From positions 1,054,001 to 1,118,000 of the forward strand of contig NC_012992.1 in assembly GCF_000026365.1 (NCBI RefSeq): DNA of 64,000 bases. Reading direction: 5' to 3'. Under the pieces are notes generated by a model, which saw only the letters and a list, made by a program, of their open reading frames with translations, was not told the DNA's origin and ran no database searches. Source of the stretch: Zygosaccharomyces rouxii (lineage: Eukaryota; Ascomycota; Saccharomycetes; Saccharomycetales; Saccharomycetaceae). Made by a program: the position numbers and the translations under genes. Shown here piece by piece: positions 10,382 through 19,218 of this stretch. The stretch's first letter is position 1. Each line of letters begins with the position of its first letter.

Positions 10382-12079
10382 TCATGCTGATTGAACGAGT
10401 ATAGTTTCACTAGACGAGGAAGCTGATCGTGTAAATGAATTGGTTATTACGAAATTGTATGCATCGCTCAGTTCTTGTAAAGTGATTTTTGTGGTCCTAG
10501 TTTGATTCTGGGGGAAAAAATGCGAGTACAGCGATTCAGCTTCTTCCGAAACTGTGTGTTTCTTACCCATGGATGCCTTGAATTGCTTTTCTACCCATTC
10601 GTGTTTTGCTTGGAATGAACCGTTCTTACATTTAGCCAACACCCAAAGCACAAGTAACTCAAAAGTGTCATCGAAGGAAACTTCATCTTGATCTTTATCG
10701 TGGAAAAATTTTGGTAGCTCTTCCTGGATAAACTTTGGATCGTCCTTGAGGATTTTCTTCAGATTCAGTAGCTGGTGCTTATTCTGAGTCAATAGATCTT
10801 TTTCCAATTGTTTTAAGGATGAAATCGCGTGTTTCAAAACGTGTAGTTGGCCTTGGCGGTATACCCGAGCACAATGCTCCCTATAAGAATTTATAGCGTC
10901 AGAATGCTCCAATCCTTGTGGTGATACAGATGCTTGATCTTGCTTCAGTTTTAATGCAGCTCTCAATGATTGTAAACCTTGTAACCTTGGTCTTAAATCG
11001 GTCCAATTTTCAGTACCATCTGTTTTAGACAAGTATGAAAAAAGGTCGAGCAAAGGATTCAAACAGTTTGCATTTTGAGTATTAATAAAGAATCTAATAC
11101 CATCTTCGAAATATGATGGATCCGTTTTATCTTTCTTCTTCTCAGTGGATTTTTCAAATGCAAATGTAGTATAATCATCCAATGTGGGCAATTGAATACG
11201 AGGTTCATTTTCCAATATGCTTTCAATGGTATTTAGCGGAAGCTTAATCTTTAGAGCTACATAATCGAATTCGTTATCCTCTTGCACAAACCCGTATCCA
11301 GCTAATAGCTCTTCATTTCCTTTTGCTCCATAGTTATTAAACAATTCCTGACCTTTAGCGACACCACCATTCTTTTCTAAACAGAATGCTTCCCCTTCAC
11401 TATACCATTGCACTTTTGAATGTGCATCGTGGTTCAAAAGGTCTAGTAATGGTAATAAAATCACTGAACCTTCATGACATTGAGGATGAATAATGTACTC
11501 TGGGAAGGCTCTTGAAAGTAAAATTAGATGTGACCAGAGGAATGCAGGAAAAGAGCTCCAGGAATCGAATTGACCCTTAGAGGCAGGTTCCAGAAAATTT
11601 TGGTATAGTTGTTGATCGTTAATTTCATCAAAATTCAACGAATCGTTTGGCAATCCACGATCTTTGATCCAAGTGATCCATTCCGAATAAATCGTTGACA
11701 ATTTTTCCCTAATAGAATTACCCAAGTTTGTCCCCCTTAACAGCTGCCATTCATTTGGGTTCCAAACTAATGCAGAATCCAATTTTAATGGTAAGTTTCT
11801 TAAATATGGTCCAAATTTGGCATTATCTTGCAGTTTCCAAAATGAAATTAGAAATTTTAAACCTGTATTATCGCCATCAAATCTGGGTGCAAATTCATCC
11901 CTTGCATCCTGTCTATCTATTATAATACTAGAAGGAATCTGGATCTTCACGTCTTGCAAATCCTCTTTACAAATGGCACATATACCTTTAGATTCATCAC
12001 GGACAAACTCTATTTGATCTGGAATCTGTGCACCGTTAGATTTAGCCCATTGCACTAACTCTAAAACGTCCTGGCTCAT
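10382..12079 (-). CDS. RKM1: SET-domain lysine methyltransferase of ribosomal protein L23 (Rkm1)
   Basis: Rkm1 methylates lysines of the large-subunit proteins L23A/L23B. The 565-residue product (about 583 in S. cerevisiae) has the split SET domain typical of RuBisCO-methyltransferase-like enzymes. The LLDLLNHDAH motif near residues 211-220 and ELFNNYGAKGNEELLAGYGF near 245-264 contain the AdoMet-binding and catalytic residues. A helical substrate-binding domain follows. The N-terminus (MSQDVLELVQWAKSNGA) is typical for the family, and the gene starts at an ATG. It lies immediately upstream of TYW1 on the same strand. Confidence 0.93.
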   Translation of the reverse strand: MSQDVLELVQWAKSNGAQIPDQIEFVRDESKGICAICKEDLQDVKIQIPSSIIIDRQDARDEFAPRFDGDNTGLKFLISFWKLQDNAKFGPYLRNLPLKLDSALVWNPNEWQLLRGTNLGNSIREKLSTIYSEWITWIKDRGLPNDSLNFDEINDQQLYQNFLEPASKGQFDSWSSFPAFLWSHLILLSRAFPEYIIHPQCHEGSVILLPLLDLLNHDAHSKVQWYSEGEAFCLEKNGGVAKGQELFNNYGAKGNEELLAGYGFVQEDNEFDYVALKIKLPLNTIESILENEPRIQLPTLDDYTTFAFEKSTEKKKDKTDPSYFEDGIRFFINTQNANCLNPLLDLFSYLSKTDGTENWTDLRPRLQGLQSLRAALKLKQDQASVSPQGLEHSDAINSYREHCARVYRQGQLHVLKHAISSLKQLEKDLLTQNKHQLLNLKKILKDDPKFIQEELPKFFHDKDQDEVSFDDTFELLVLWVLAKCKNGSFQAKHEWVEKQFKASMGKKHTVSEEAESLYSHFFPQNQTRTTKITLQELSDAYNFVITNSFTRSASSSSETILVQSA

Positions 12080-12243
12080 CTTATCGCTACTACTAGTCCT
12101 GCTACTACCATATATGTATATAGATGTTTAGATATAATACTCGCCAAAACCTTTCCTATGATAAAATTATACAAAACCATTATACAATGCATACATCCAT
12201 CAACAAAACAAAAAAAAAAAAAAAATAAAGTGTGAAGAAAGAA

Positions 12244-12831
12244 TTACTTTGATTCCCATAACAATAATGAAATTGGTGTAGATCTCGAAACTGTTACATC
12301 TTGATAGGGCAGTCCGATTTCCTTACGTTGCGTTCGAAAAGTTTTTGGCATATCTAGAGAAATGGGCAGCTTTCTCCTGAAGACATATTTGCCACTTGTG
12401 TCGTCATCTGTAAGTCCAGATTCCCCAATAAGCTCTTCAGTAGGCTCTTCAAACGATTCCTCCTGCTCATGAACGGGTGCTGGCTTCCTTTCAGATTTCG
12501 ATGAATCGTAACTTAACATAGCAACCGCCAATAAACCTACTGCGACGACTAACCACGGATGATACCCATGGTTTTCAAACGATTTCTGATTCCCGTCAAA
12601 ACGTAATGAACGCAGTCCATTTGCGGACAACGAAGGTTGTAAATCCACTGGTCTGAATTCATCTGCAATCGCAGAACTATTATAATTACCTTGGGATCCA
12701 AACAAACGCTTTATTAAAGCTAGGGACAGATCAAAAGTAAACTGAAATATCCCTTGGATCAAATCAGAAAAATTAGAAGTATACTCTCCATAAGAATTGG
12801 ACTGTGACGATAGTGATTGATAGCGATTCAT
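12244..12831 (-). CDS. Putative single-pass membrane protein in the YDR042C position
   Basis: I do not recognise a domain in this 195-residue protein. Seen: a Ser/Asn/Tyr-rich N-terminus, an amphipathic stretch (about residues 24-47), one clear hydrophobic segment near residues 92-106 (WLVVAVGLLAVAMLSY), then an acidic Glu-rich linker, then a C-terminal part with basic residues and the ending STPISLLLWESK. Location beside ECM2, the snR47-type snoRNA and the NRG gene, on the same strand, matches S. cerevisiae YDR042C (about 200 residues, function unknown), which lies near SNR47 and NRG1. The homology is inferred from position and length only. The start is an ATG, and the frame is intact. Confidence 0.65.
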   Translation of the reverse strand: MNRYQSLSSQSNSYGEYTSNFSDLIQGIFQFTFDLSLALIKRLFGSQGNYNSSAIADEFRPVDLQPSLSANGLRSLRFDGNQKSFENHGYHPWLVVAVGLLAVAMLSYDSSKSERKPAPVHEQEESFEEPTEELIGESGLTDDDTSGKYVFRRKLPISLDMPKTFRTQRKEIGLPYQDVTVSRSTPISLLLWESK

Positions 12832-12946
12832 TATTTGATAGCGATAATCGATATATCTATTTTACCGGTGTTAGGATGAATTAATTAATAACAACGAACA
12901 AATTCAAATCTACTAAAACTACAAAACAATTACTTATGAACGATTC

Positions 12947-13807
12947 TTATAGTTCTAAATCTCGAGCTCTTTTGGATCTCTTTGTGACTTTATTCGGTTT
13001 CCCCGGTTTATTTTGAGTCCGCCTTCCAGGCGTCTCGCGATCCCTTCTTGATTCCGCAAACAAGACGTTTTTTTGTAAAAAAATACCAAGGTTATCACTA
13101 AATCCATCCAATTTAACCGGTTCTTGTAAACTTGTAACCACTGTATTGAATCTGTCAATAGTCAGTTTACCTCTAACCGTCATCTTACCCTTGCTCTTGC
13201 ATTTTTCAAGTTTTTCCACAAATTTTGTACTTGCGTCATCTTTAACAGTTATGCAAGCTACTCGGGCTTCGGGATTTACGCTTACAGACTCGACAGAACC
13301 TTCGATACCTACGATTCCATCAACTGCAGATTCGACCTTCCACTTTGGAATTGATTTGTCTAGATTGCAGATCAAATAATGGTTAGATGCATAAAGGTCC
13401 TGTTGTAGCGATTTGTTAATCTGCAACAATGGTTTTAATTCCTCTAAGGAGTCCGTCTGACTGGTAATTTGAGCACCACCTAATTTCACATCCTTTAAGG
13501 ACAAAAATCTTCTCATCATATCATTGCGGGCCTCCTGGGTCTTTAACGAAGGGTCATCGTGGATTAATGATAGTAATCTGTCTCTAAGTTCTGTGGGGAC
13601 TCCCCAGGACAGATCTAACAGACAGCACTGACATATGTTTCTCTGCTGAGAACATCTATGACATACCAAGGTCTTGACCAGTGAATTACGTTGTTTAACG
13701 GCATAGACGTCAAACACACCAGTACATACCTTACATTGAGATCCACTAGCATATTTGGTCAAAGCATCACCATTACCTAAACACTTGGAGCAGATACTGA
13801 CCTCCAT
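12947..13807 (-). CDS. ECM2: Pre-mRNA splicing factor Slt11/Ecm2 (RBM22-like)
   Basis: Ecm2 (Slt11) supports U2/U6 helix formation during spliceosome activation. The 286-residue product has the N-terminal zinc-binding modules of the family (CSKCLGN, CKVCTG, CHRCSQQRNICQCC), followed by LLDLSWGVPTELRDRLLSL, a strongly conserved Slt11 segment. An RRM-like domain follows (NHYLICNLDKSIPKW to about residue 235), then a basic C-terminal tail rich in Arg and Lys. S. cerevisiae Ecm2 is about 364 residues, so this copy is shorter, mainly at the C-terminus. The snR47-type snoRNA lies in its upstream region on the same strand. In S. cerevisiae the gene neighbours NRG2 (YBR065C-YBR066C), as here. Confidence 0.92.
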   Translation of the reverse strand: MEVSICSKCLGNGDALTKYASGSQCKVCTGVFDVYAVKQRNSLVKTLVCHRCSQQRNICQCCLLDLSWGVPTELRDRLLSLIHDDPSLKTQEARNDMMRRFLSLKDVKLGGAQITSQTDSLEELKPLLQINKSLQQDLYASNHYLICNLDKSIPKWKVESAVDGIVGIEGSVESVSVNPEARVACITVKDDASTKFVEKLEKCKSKGKMTVRGKLTIDRFNTVVTSLQEPVKLDGFSDNLGIFLQKNVLFAESRRDRETPGRRTQNKPGKPNKVTKRSKRARDLEL

Positions 13808-13880
13808 GTTGCCTTATCAAGATATGCTAAGAGAGTAAGTTTAAGTTAACAAGAAAAATTTTTTATAATCGTTTTTTTGT

Positions 13881-13980
13881 AAGCACTCAGGGTTAAAAAG
13901 CGTCAAAGTATAATATTCCACATAAAATTTCGGTTGAAGAAATTCGTTGTTGTTGTTACTAAGTGTTCATCATAGTGCTT
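13881..13980 (-). ncRNA. SNR47: Box C/D snoRNA, snR47-type (guides 18S A619 methylation)
   Basis: On the minus strand, a perfect box C (ATGATGA, 13967-13973) and box D (CTGA, 13887-13890) are flanked by the terminal stem AAGCAC/GTGCTT (13975-13980 with 13881-13886). Directly 5' of box D is GCTTTTTAAC, a 10-base complement of the conserved 18S segment GUUAAAAAGC. The fifth base upstream of box D pairs with the first A of the AAAAA run, which fits Am619, the known target of yeast snR47. The length of 100 nt matches snR47 (about 99). In S. cerevisiae SNR47 also lies beside NRG1. The internal C'/D' boxes and second guide were not resolved. Confidence 0.85.
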
Positions 13981-14163
13981 ATAGATCTGAGAAGGAAAAA
14001 AAAGAGAAAGAGAGAAGAGAGTAAGAGGAAAGAAACAAGAATACCAAGTACATTTTTATAATCCGTTATTTATACTATTCTATCATCACTTCCCACGAAA
14101 TTACAAAATGACACCATATTAACACGACACGTAATAAACGACAAGAAACCAGGCCATCATGTG

Positions 14164-14733
14164 CTATATACCGGCACCACCTGCAGTGCTACTAGTATTA
14201 CTATTTCCAGTTCGTAGAGCTTCTGACACCCTCAGTTCCCTCTTGACATGCGCTCTGTAATGCTGAATACAGTTATCGTGTCTGCTAAATTTTTGATCAC
14301 AGCCTTCGTACGGACATTCGTGATTTTTCTCACCAGTGTGTATCCTATTGTGTCTTGCTAGATGGCCGCTCGTCGTAAAACCCTTATAACAGATTCGACA
14401 CACGTGTCGCCTTTCACTATTATTACTGCTGTTTGTATTTCTGCGTTTTCTTATTCTGTGGGTTACGGGTGACGTCCCGAGAGATTCGCTCCCGCTTGTG
14501 CTACCCTGTGAAGACGAAGTATCGACCTGAGCGTAAGGTGGAGCCAAAAGGGGTGGAGCAAGCGCAACTGGCTTACGTGATAGTGTCGTCCCTGTCACCG
14601 TTCCAGATGGTTTCCTTCCGACTTCGTCGAATGCAAACTTGTTCAATTTACATTTTAGATTCTCCTCAACGGCCAGCAAATCTGTAAGAGATGGAAGTAG
14701 CGTTGTGTACTTTCTTCCCTGCACAAGCATCAT
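14164..14733 (-). CDS. NRG1: C2H2 zinc-finger repressor of the Nrg1/Nrg2 family
   Basis: Nrg1 and Nrg2 are Ssn6-Tup1-recruiting repressors of glucose-repressed, filamentation and alkaline-response genes. The 189-residue product carries two tandem C2H2 fingers near the C-terminus: Cys112, Cys115, His128, His132, and Cys140, Cys145, His158, His162, joined by the HTGEKNHEC linker as in Nrg1. Upstream are a Ser-rich stretch and a basic RIRKRR cluster. It is shorter than S. cerevisiae Nrg1 (231) and Nrg2 (220). It neighbours both ECM2 (NRG2 context) and HEM13 (NRG1 context), so it is the single pre-duplication gene. Three TGCCAAG motifs upstream suggest Rim101 control. The start is at one of two adjacent ATGs (14733 or 14730). 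Confidence 0.9.
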   Translation of the reverse strand: MMLVQGRKYTTLLPSLTDLLAVEENLKCKLNKFAFDEVGRKPSGTVTGTTLSRKPVALAPPLLAPPYAQVDTSSSQGSTSGSESLGTSPVTHRIRKRRNTNSSNNSERRHVCRICYKGFTTSGHLARHNRIHTGEKNHECPYEGCDQKFSRHDNCIQHYRAHVKRELRVSEALRTGNSNTSSTAGGAGI

Positions 14734-15359
14734 GAGTGTTATCTTTTTGTACTAAAAAATTGCTTTCGTTCGTTATGTTGGAGGGATGTATTATGTTTTA
14801 ACACTTCACTTCTTTCTAATCTGCCAAGTCTTTATACATCTTTATATATTGCCAAGAACTCAGGGTCTGGTACGCTTGGCATAGCACGCAACGGGAAGGA
14901 CGTAAAAAAAAAATTTATTTCTCGGCAGGGTGCAACGGAATGTCCATACCTATGTGGAAGTGGCATATCGGTAAGCGACGGACCGAGTCTAGTCGACGCG
15001 GTATTGTAGTCAGCAATATAACCTTTGTAGTATGTTTGAGATATATCTATCCAGAAAAACGTGGGCAAGGTCTCAACTATTTTAACACTAGGGAATTTTC
15101 TGAGACATCCCTCTTTTGTTTTCTCTTGTTACTATGTTCGATTTTCCTGTACCGTCAATCATTCCATTACACAAAAACGTCTATTAATATTCAAGCAACC
15201 ACGAGGTAACACTTTGAGATTCCATTTTGTCTCAGAGGGGCTTTTTTTAGATAAGACTTGTTTATGTAGATATAATTAAGTTATTTACTGGGAGTGTTGT
15301 TCTGGATATGCGGTGTTGGGATGTTTTGTTTAACAAAGCAACTAATAGAAAAAAATTAT
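14734..15359. other. NRG upstream region
   Basis: This 626-base promoter region is unusually long for this compact window. It contains the Rim101-type cluster at 14822-14881 and one stress-element core AGGGG near 15234. The short open frames here have no recognisable product. It ends at the initiator tRNA gene. Confidence 0.55.
14822..14881. promoter_or_regulatory. Cluster of three Rim101/PacC-type sites (TGCCAAG)
   Basis: TGCCAAG occurs at 14822-14828 and 14850-14856 on the + strand and at 14875-14881 on the minus strand, all within 60 bases and about 90-150 bases before the NRG start. TGCCAAG is the S. cerevisiae Rim101 site (PacC core GCCARG), and NRG1 is a direct Rim101-repressed target there. 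The cluster is seen directly; binding is inferred. Confidence 0.75.
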
Positions 15360-15431
15360 TAGCGCCGCTAGGTTTCGATCCTAGGACATCAGGGTTATGA
15401 GCCCTGCGCGCTTCCACTGCGCCACGGCGCT
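15360..15431 (-). tRNA. Initiator tRNA-Met (CAT)
   Basis: The minus strand folds as a 72-nt tRNA with acceptor AGCGCCG/CGGCGCT and anticodon loop CTCATAA. Initiator hallmarks are present: an A1:T72 pair, three consecutive G:C pairs closing the anticodon stem (GGG/CCC), and a T-loop reading ATCGAAA instead of TTC. It is nearly identical to S. cerevisiae IMT genes as I recall them. There is no intron. An oligo-T terminator follows on the minus strand (A-run near 15350-15355 on +). It lies between the divergent NRG and HEM13 genes. Confidence 0.97.
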
Positions 15432-15600
15432 TAATAAGTTTGATGGAGTAGTGAACAAAAAGTTGCAGTGTAATGGTACTGTATCGAGCATGTGGAATAA
15501 ACCAGGGTCCCTCTCGTTAGGTTAATGATATCACAAATTCTCCCCCCGCTCAAGCAAAGGCGTTAGTGCTTAATGAAGAGACTGTGATACTATCATACCT

Positions 15601-15612
15601 CCTATTGTTTTA
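15601..15612 (+). promoter_or_regulatory. Rox1-like hypoxic repressor site upstream of HEM13
   Basis: CCTATTGTTTTA matches the Rox1 consensus YYYATTGTTCTC at 10 of 12 positions, about 400 bases before the HEM13 start. HEM13 is a classic Rox1-repressed, oxygen-regulated gene in S. cerevisiae. Confidence 0.5.
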
Positions 15613-15820
15613 CCCGTATGAAAACTAGTTTGACAAGGTCTAAAGACCTTCTTATATACGTTCCGATTTCTACTACCTATGGCTCAAGATGGTACTAGAA
15701 TCACGCGCTTCACCTCTCCATAGATAACATGCCATTCTAGTTCATGACATGGTGAAGTCAAAGGAACCCTTGCAAGGTCGTAAAAGGTACTTCACTCTCT
15801 TTTTGATAGTTCGTATATCG

Positions 15821-15832
15821 TTTAACAATAGA
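15821..15832 (-). promoter_or_regulatory. Second Rox1-like site upstream of HEM13
   Basis: On the minus strand TCTATTGTTAAA matches the YYYATTGTT core of the Rox1 consensus, about 180 bases before the HEM13 start. With the site at 15601 it makes a pair, as expected of a hypoxia-regulated promoter; function is inferred. Confidence 0.45.
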
Positions 15833-16011
15833 TTATTACATGACCATATAGCTTAGCTGATGGATCATGTAATATGGTTCGCATAAGCTTTGTTCGAGCG
15901 ATTTGCAAGTTAAACGAACTTTTTATAAAAAAAGAGCAGATATATAGAAGGACCAACTGAAGAAGATACTGACAGTTCGTTCTATCCCCAAGCAAAATCA
16001 AATCGTTAACC

Positions 16012-16956
16012 ATGGACACTCCTATTAGACAGCAGATGGAGGCGCTTGTGCACCGTAAGCAGTTAGAAATTACACAAGCTCTTGAATCATTGGATACCGT
16101 AAAGTTCCAAACTGATACTTGGGCTCGTGGTAACGATGGCGGTGGTGGTACATCCATGGTTATTCAAAATGGTGACACTTTTGAGAAGGGTGGTGTTAAC
16201 GTCTCTGTGGTCTACGGTAAACTTACACCACAAGCTGTTAGTGCAATGCGTGATAACCATAAAAACTTAGAGTTAACCCATAATGAAGGTACGAAATTCT
16301 TCGCATGTGGACTGTCAATGGTGATCCATCCCCACAACCCTCATGCACCAACTACTCACTTAAACTATCGTTATTTCGAAACCTGGAATGCAGATGGCTC
16401 ACCACAGGCATGGTGGTTCGGTGGTGGTGCTGATTTAACACCAAGCTATCTGTATGAGGAAGATGCAGAGCACTTCCATACTCTTCACAAGCGTGCCTTG
16501 GATAAGCATGATAAAAATCTATACCCCAAATTTAAGAAATGGTGCGATGATTATTTCTACATTGCACACCGTGAAGAGATGCGTGGTATTGGTGGTATTT
16601 TCTTTGATGATTTTGACGACAGACCAGCTACAGATATTTTGAAGATTGTTGAAGATTGTTTTGATGCGTTTATCCCTTCATACATCCCCATCGTGGCTCG
16701 TAGAAAAGATACACCATATACCCCAGAACAGAAGAAATGGCAAGCGATCCGTCGTGGTAGATATGTGGAATTTAATTTGATTTACGACAGAGGCACTCAA
16801 TTTGGATTGAGAACCCCGGGTTCACGTATCGAATCTATTCTAATGTCATTGCCTGAGCACGCTTCCTGGCTGTACAACCATCATCCAGAACAGGGTACTC
16901 CAGAGGCAAAGCTGCTAGAAGCTACCCATCATCCAAAGAACTGGGCTAAAGAGTAA
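16012..16956 (+). CDS. HEM13: Oxygen-dependent coproporphyrinogen III oxidase
   Basis: This enzyme oxidatively decarboxylates coproporphyrinogen III to protoporphyrinogen IX in haem synthesis, in the cytosol in yeast. The 314-residue product (328 in S. cerevisiae) is complete. Strongly conserved segments are [71 protein letters not shown] and [18 protein letters not shown], which build the active site and dimer interface. A short insertion present in the S. cerevisiae protein near residue 95 is missing here. The ATG at 16012 is in good context. Rox1-like sites upstream suggest oxygen control. RPC11 converges from downstream, as in S. cerevisiae (YDR044W-YDR045C). Confidence 0.97.
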   Translation: MDTPIRQQMEALVHRKQLEITQALESLDTVKFQTDTWARGNDGGGGTSMVIQNGDTFEKGGVNVSVVYGKLTPQAVSAMRDNHKNLELTHNEGTKFFACGLSMVIHPHNPHAPTTHLNYRYFETWNADGSPQAWWFGGGADLTPSYLYEEDAEHFHTLHKRALDKHDKNLYPKFKKWCDDYFYIAHREEMRGIGGIFFDDFDDRPATDILKIVEDCFDAFIPSYIPIVARRKDTPYTPEQKKWQAIRRGRYVEFNLIYDRGTQFGLRTPGSRIESILMSLPEHASWLYNHHPEQGTPEAKLLEATHHPKNWAKE

Positions 16957-17044
16957 AGACCACAATAAATTACAAATACAAAAAAACTCATACACACAAA
17001 AAATAAAGAAATATTTATATACATATATACATATATGTAAGCGT

Positions 17045-17377
17045 TTAATTTTCCTTCCAACGATTTCCACAGTTGACACATTTGAAAAAAGTCGTCATCG
17101 GCTCATCAGCAGATCTGATTTGCAACTGGAAGAAATAGGCACTTTCACCAGCGCACTTGTCATAATTAGGACATTGAACCTTTGTTTGATCGACATTATC
17201 CCATCCACCACCGAGCACATCATCGACTTCTTTCCTTGGCAATTTCTTTCTATCGTAGACCTCGATGCCCTCTATGGGGAACTCATAGGGACAAGATTTA
17301 CACGTCAAAGTATATATCCCACTATCTGAACTCGCTATCAGTAGCATATTATTACAGAGGGGACAGAATGATAGCAT
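17045..17377 (-). CDS. RPC11: RNA polymerase III subunit Rpc11 (TFIIS-like)
   Basis: Rpc11 gives Pol III its RNA-cleavage activity and acts in termination and reinitiation. The 110-residue product has the same length as in S. cerevisiae. The N-terminal zinc ribbon uses Cys5, Cys8, Cys26 and Cys29, and the C-terminal TFIIS-like ribbon uses Cys69, Cys74, Cys100 and Cys103. [15 protein letters not shown] carries the Asp-Glu hairpin needed for cleavage. The longest frame starts 12 codons upstream at a TTG; the ATG at 17377 gives the family start MLSFCPLC. It is divergent from TRS65 with about 160 bases between them. Confidence 0.96.
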   Translation of the reverse strand: MLSFCPLCNNMLLIASSDSGIYTLTCKSCPYEFPIEGIEVYDRKKLPRKEVDDVLGGGWDNVDQTKVQCPNYDKCAGESAYFFQLQIRSADEPMTTFFKCVNCGNRWKEN

Positions 17378-17539
17378 ATTGGCTTGTGTAACTCTCGTCA
17401 ACCTTTTGTCCAAATTTCAAGTCGATTTTTTGTTGAAGTTCATCTAACATCAAAACTGAAGTTGACTTGAACAAATAAAACGGGACAAACGAAGACGATC
17501 AAAAATAATCCAAAAAAGAAATCGATGACATAAGGCACT

Positions 17540-19036
17540 ATGGAGTGCTGTATACCATTGATTCCACTTGATCAGAGCTCTACTTTCGAGAAAGTAAGGC
17601 ATTCACACGAGCTACGTCGATTTGTAATATTTGATGAGGAATTAACAGTCCATCTGAGGCCAAACAATGCTCAGACACAGATTCGAAATTTTATGGTTTG
17701 GATCAATGACGCTAAAGTTTTACAATTACAAGGATTAGCACCTTTCCAAAAAATAGTAGATCAAGATGAGCAGACTAGATGGATTTTGAGATCAGAAGTT
17801 AGAGATAGTTTGTTTAGATCAAGTGTCGTTATGAATAATGGGTATAACAACCAGATCAAATTTACCGTTGAATACATGGAAGATAACATAGAAGGATCTA
17901 GTAACGAGGCTACACCTATGAATAATGGCGGTGATGCCGATGACGATTTTATCCCCAGTTTTGAGACAGTATCGCCACTAGTAAGTGAATCTTCTACACC
18001 TGTGATCGGTTCGCCTGTGAGATCTCGAACAGTGACTAATGATGGGGCTGATGAAATTAAAAGTGTTAGTCTTCAATTTCCAATCTATTCTTTACTCAAC
18101 ATGAGACTAAGAAATTCTTTGCTCAAAAACAGTCATTGCATTATTTCGTCATTAGATTTCCAAACTTCCAAAGCTTCTTTGCAATTTACTGAGCAATACT
18201 TACGAAATAAGAACCACCAAGAGGGACAGGATCCCTCTTCCAGTAATGACGAGTTAACCTTAGAATTCCATCAAGTCAGTTACGAGCTGGTGGATAAAAG
18301 TAATCGATGTCCTTTAAACCCTATAAGACCATTCCCCGTACCGTTCCAATGTGTGGCTCATGATAGTTATAATGTCAGTTATCAATTACCCCTGGTACCA
18401 GATGGAGGCAATTCCCCTCATAGAGTAAAGATTACATTGAAATACGACTTGTCGCTATCAGAAGGTAAAGTACCTATCTCTACAACTTGGGAGACCGATG
18501 TTACATTAAAGAAGCCCTTGGTCAGTACTCCCAACCCAACATCAACATCTTTGCCCGCATCTAGAATGTATGCACTTGGATCTCGAATGAATCTCGTGGG
18601 ATCGACCACCTCGTTTACGAATAATAAATTGAACAACGTGAAATTCAAATTTCTGGATAAAAACATCACCACTTATAGAGGAGATCAATTTACTATGACT
18701 TTACAAATCGTTAACTCCTCCTTGCAGCCTCTAGATTTAGTCATCTACTACAACAACAAGAATCCTCCACCATTACCACCTGCGTCGGCTCCATTGTCAT
18801 TGGAAAGACAATATCAGATGCATAAAAGATACCATAGAACCATGGAGGGGGTAATATTGCTTTCTAACGACTACAAAGTGCCCATTATAGGACCACAAGA
18901 AACTTATTTTGTCCAATTGAATTTCGTGGGAATAATGTCAGGTTATTATTCTACTCTGCCGGGTCTGAAGATAGTTGATCTACAAAAGAACGAATTGATA
19001 GAGGTCGGATTAGGAGCATCAATACTTATCAAATAA
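17540..19036 (+). CDS. TRS65: TRAPP II complex subunit Trs65 (Kre11)
   Basis: Trs65 (Kre11) is a yeast-specific subunit of TRAPPII, the exchange factor for Ypt31/32 at the late Golgi; mutants also affect cell-wall beta-1,6-glucan. The 498-residue product (about 560 in S. cerevisiae) starts with MECCIPLIPLDQSSTFEKV and ends in KIVDLQKNELIEVGLGAS, both characteristic. Beta-rich segments and Ser/Asp-rich linkers lie between them. I see no catalytic motif, as expected for a scaffold. It lies just upstream of CLC1 on the same strand, followed by PEX35, exactly as YGR166W-YGR167W-YGR168C. Confidence 0.88.
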   Translation: MECCIPLIPLDQSSTFEKVRHSHELRRFVIFDEELTVHLRPNNAQTQIRNFMVWINDAKVLQLQGLAPFQKIVDQDEQTRWILRSEVRDSLFRSSVVMNNGYNNQIKFTVEYMEDNIEGSSNEATPMNNGGDADDDFIPSFETVSPLVSESSTPVIGSPVRSRTVTNDGADEIKSVSLQFPIYSLLNMRLRNSLLKNSHCIISSLDFQTSKASLQFTEQYLRNKNHQEGQDPSSSNDELTLEFHQVSYELVDKSNRCPLNPIRPFPVPFQCVAHDSYNVSYQLPLVPDGGNSPHRVKITLKYDLSLSEGKVPISTTWETDVTLKKPLVSTPNPTSTSLPASRMYALGSRMNLVGSTTSFTNNKLNNVKFKFLDKNITTYRGDQFTMTLQIVNSSLQPLDLVIYYNNKNPPPLPPASAPLSLERQYQMHKRYHRTMEGVILLSNDYKVPIIGPQETYFVQLNFVGIMSGYYSTLPGLKIVDLQKNELIEVGLGASILIK

Positions 19037-19218
19037 TCTCGAGAAATTGTAATATCTTAAATATTCAACCTTATGACCATCACTTCATACGTAACTTGAC
19101 ACCAATGAGGAAGAGGACGACTTATACGTATACACACATCTACTGCAATAATACAAGACTTATCCTCTTTATAGGGTATAGGTTATATAGCAGAGATCTT
19201 TAACCAATTAACCTTGAA

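Larger units (their letters stand above)
15432..16011. other. HEM13 upstream region
   Basis: This 580-base promoter region lies between the initiator tRNA and HEM13. It holds two Rox1-like motifs, listed separately, and a Reb1-type TTACCCG at about 15609-15615. No small gene is seen. Confidence 0.55.

Noticed and set aside
19104..19148. Acidic EEEDD-coding stretch upstream of CLC1 as a remnant of the missing N-terminus
   Set aside because: It is short, in a different frame from CLC1 and bounded by stops; it can easily arise by chance.
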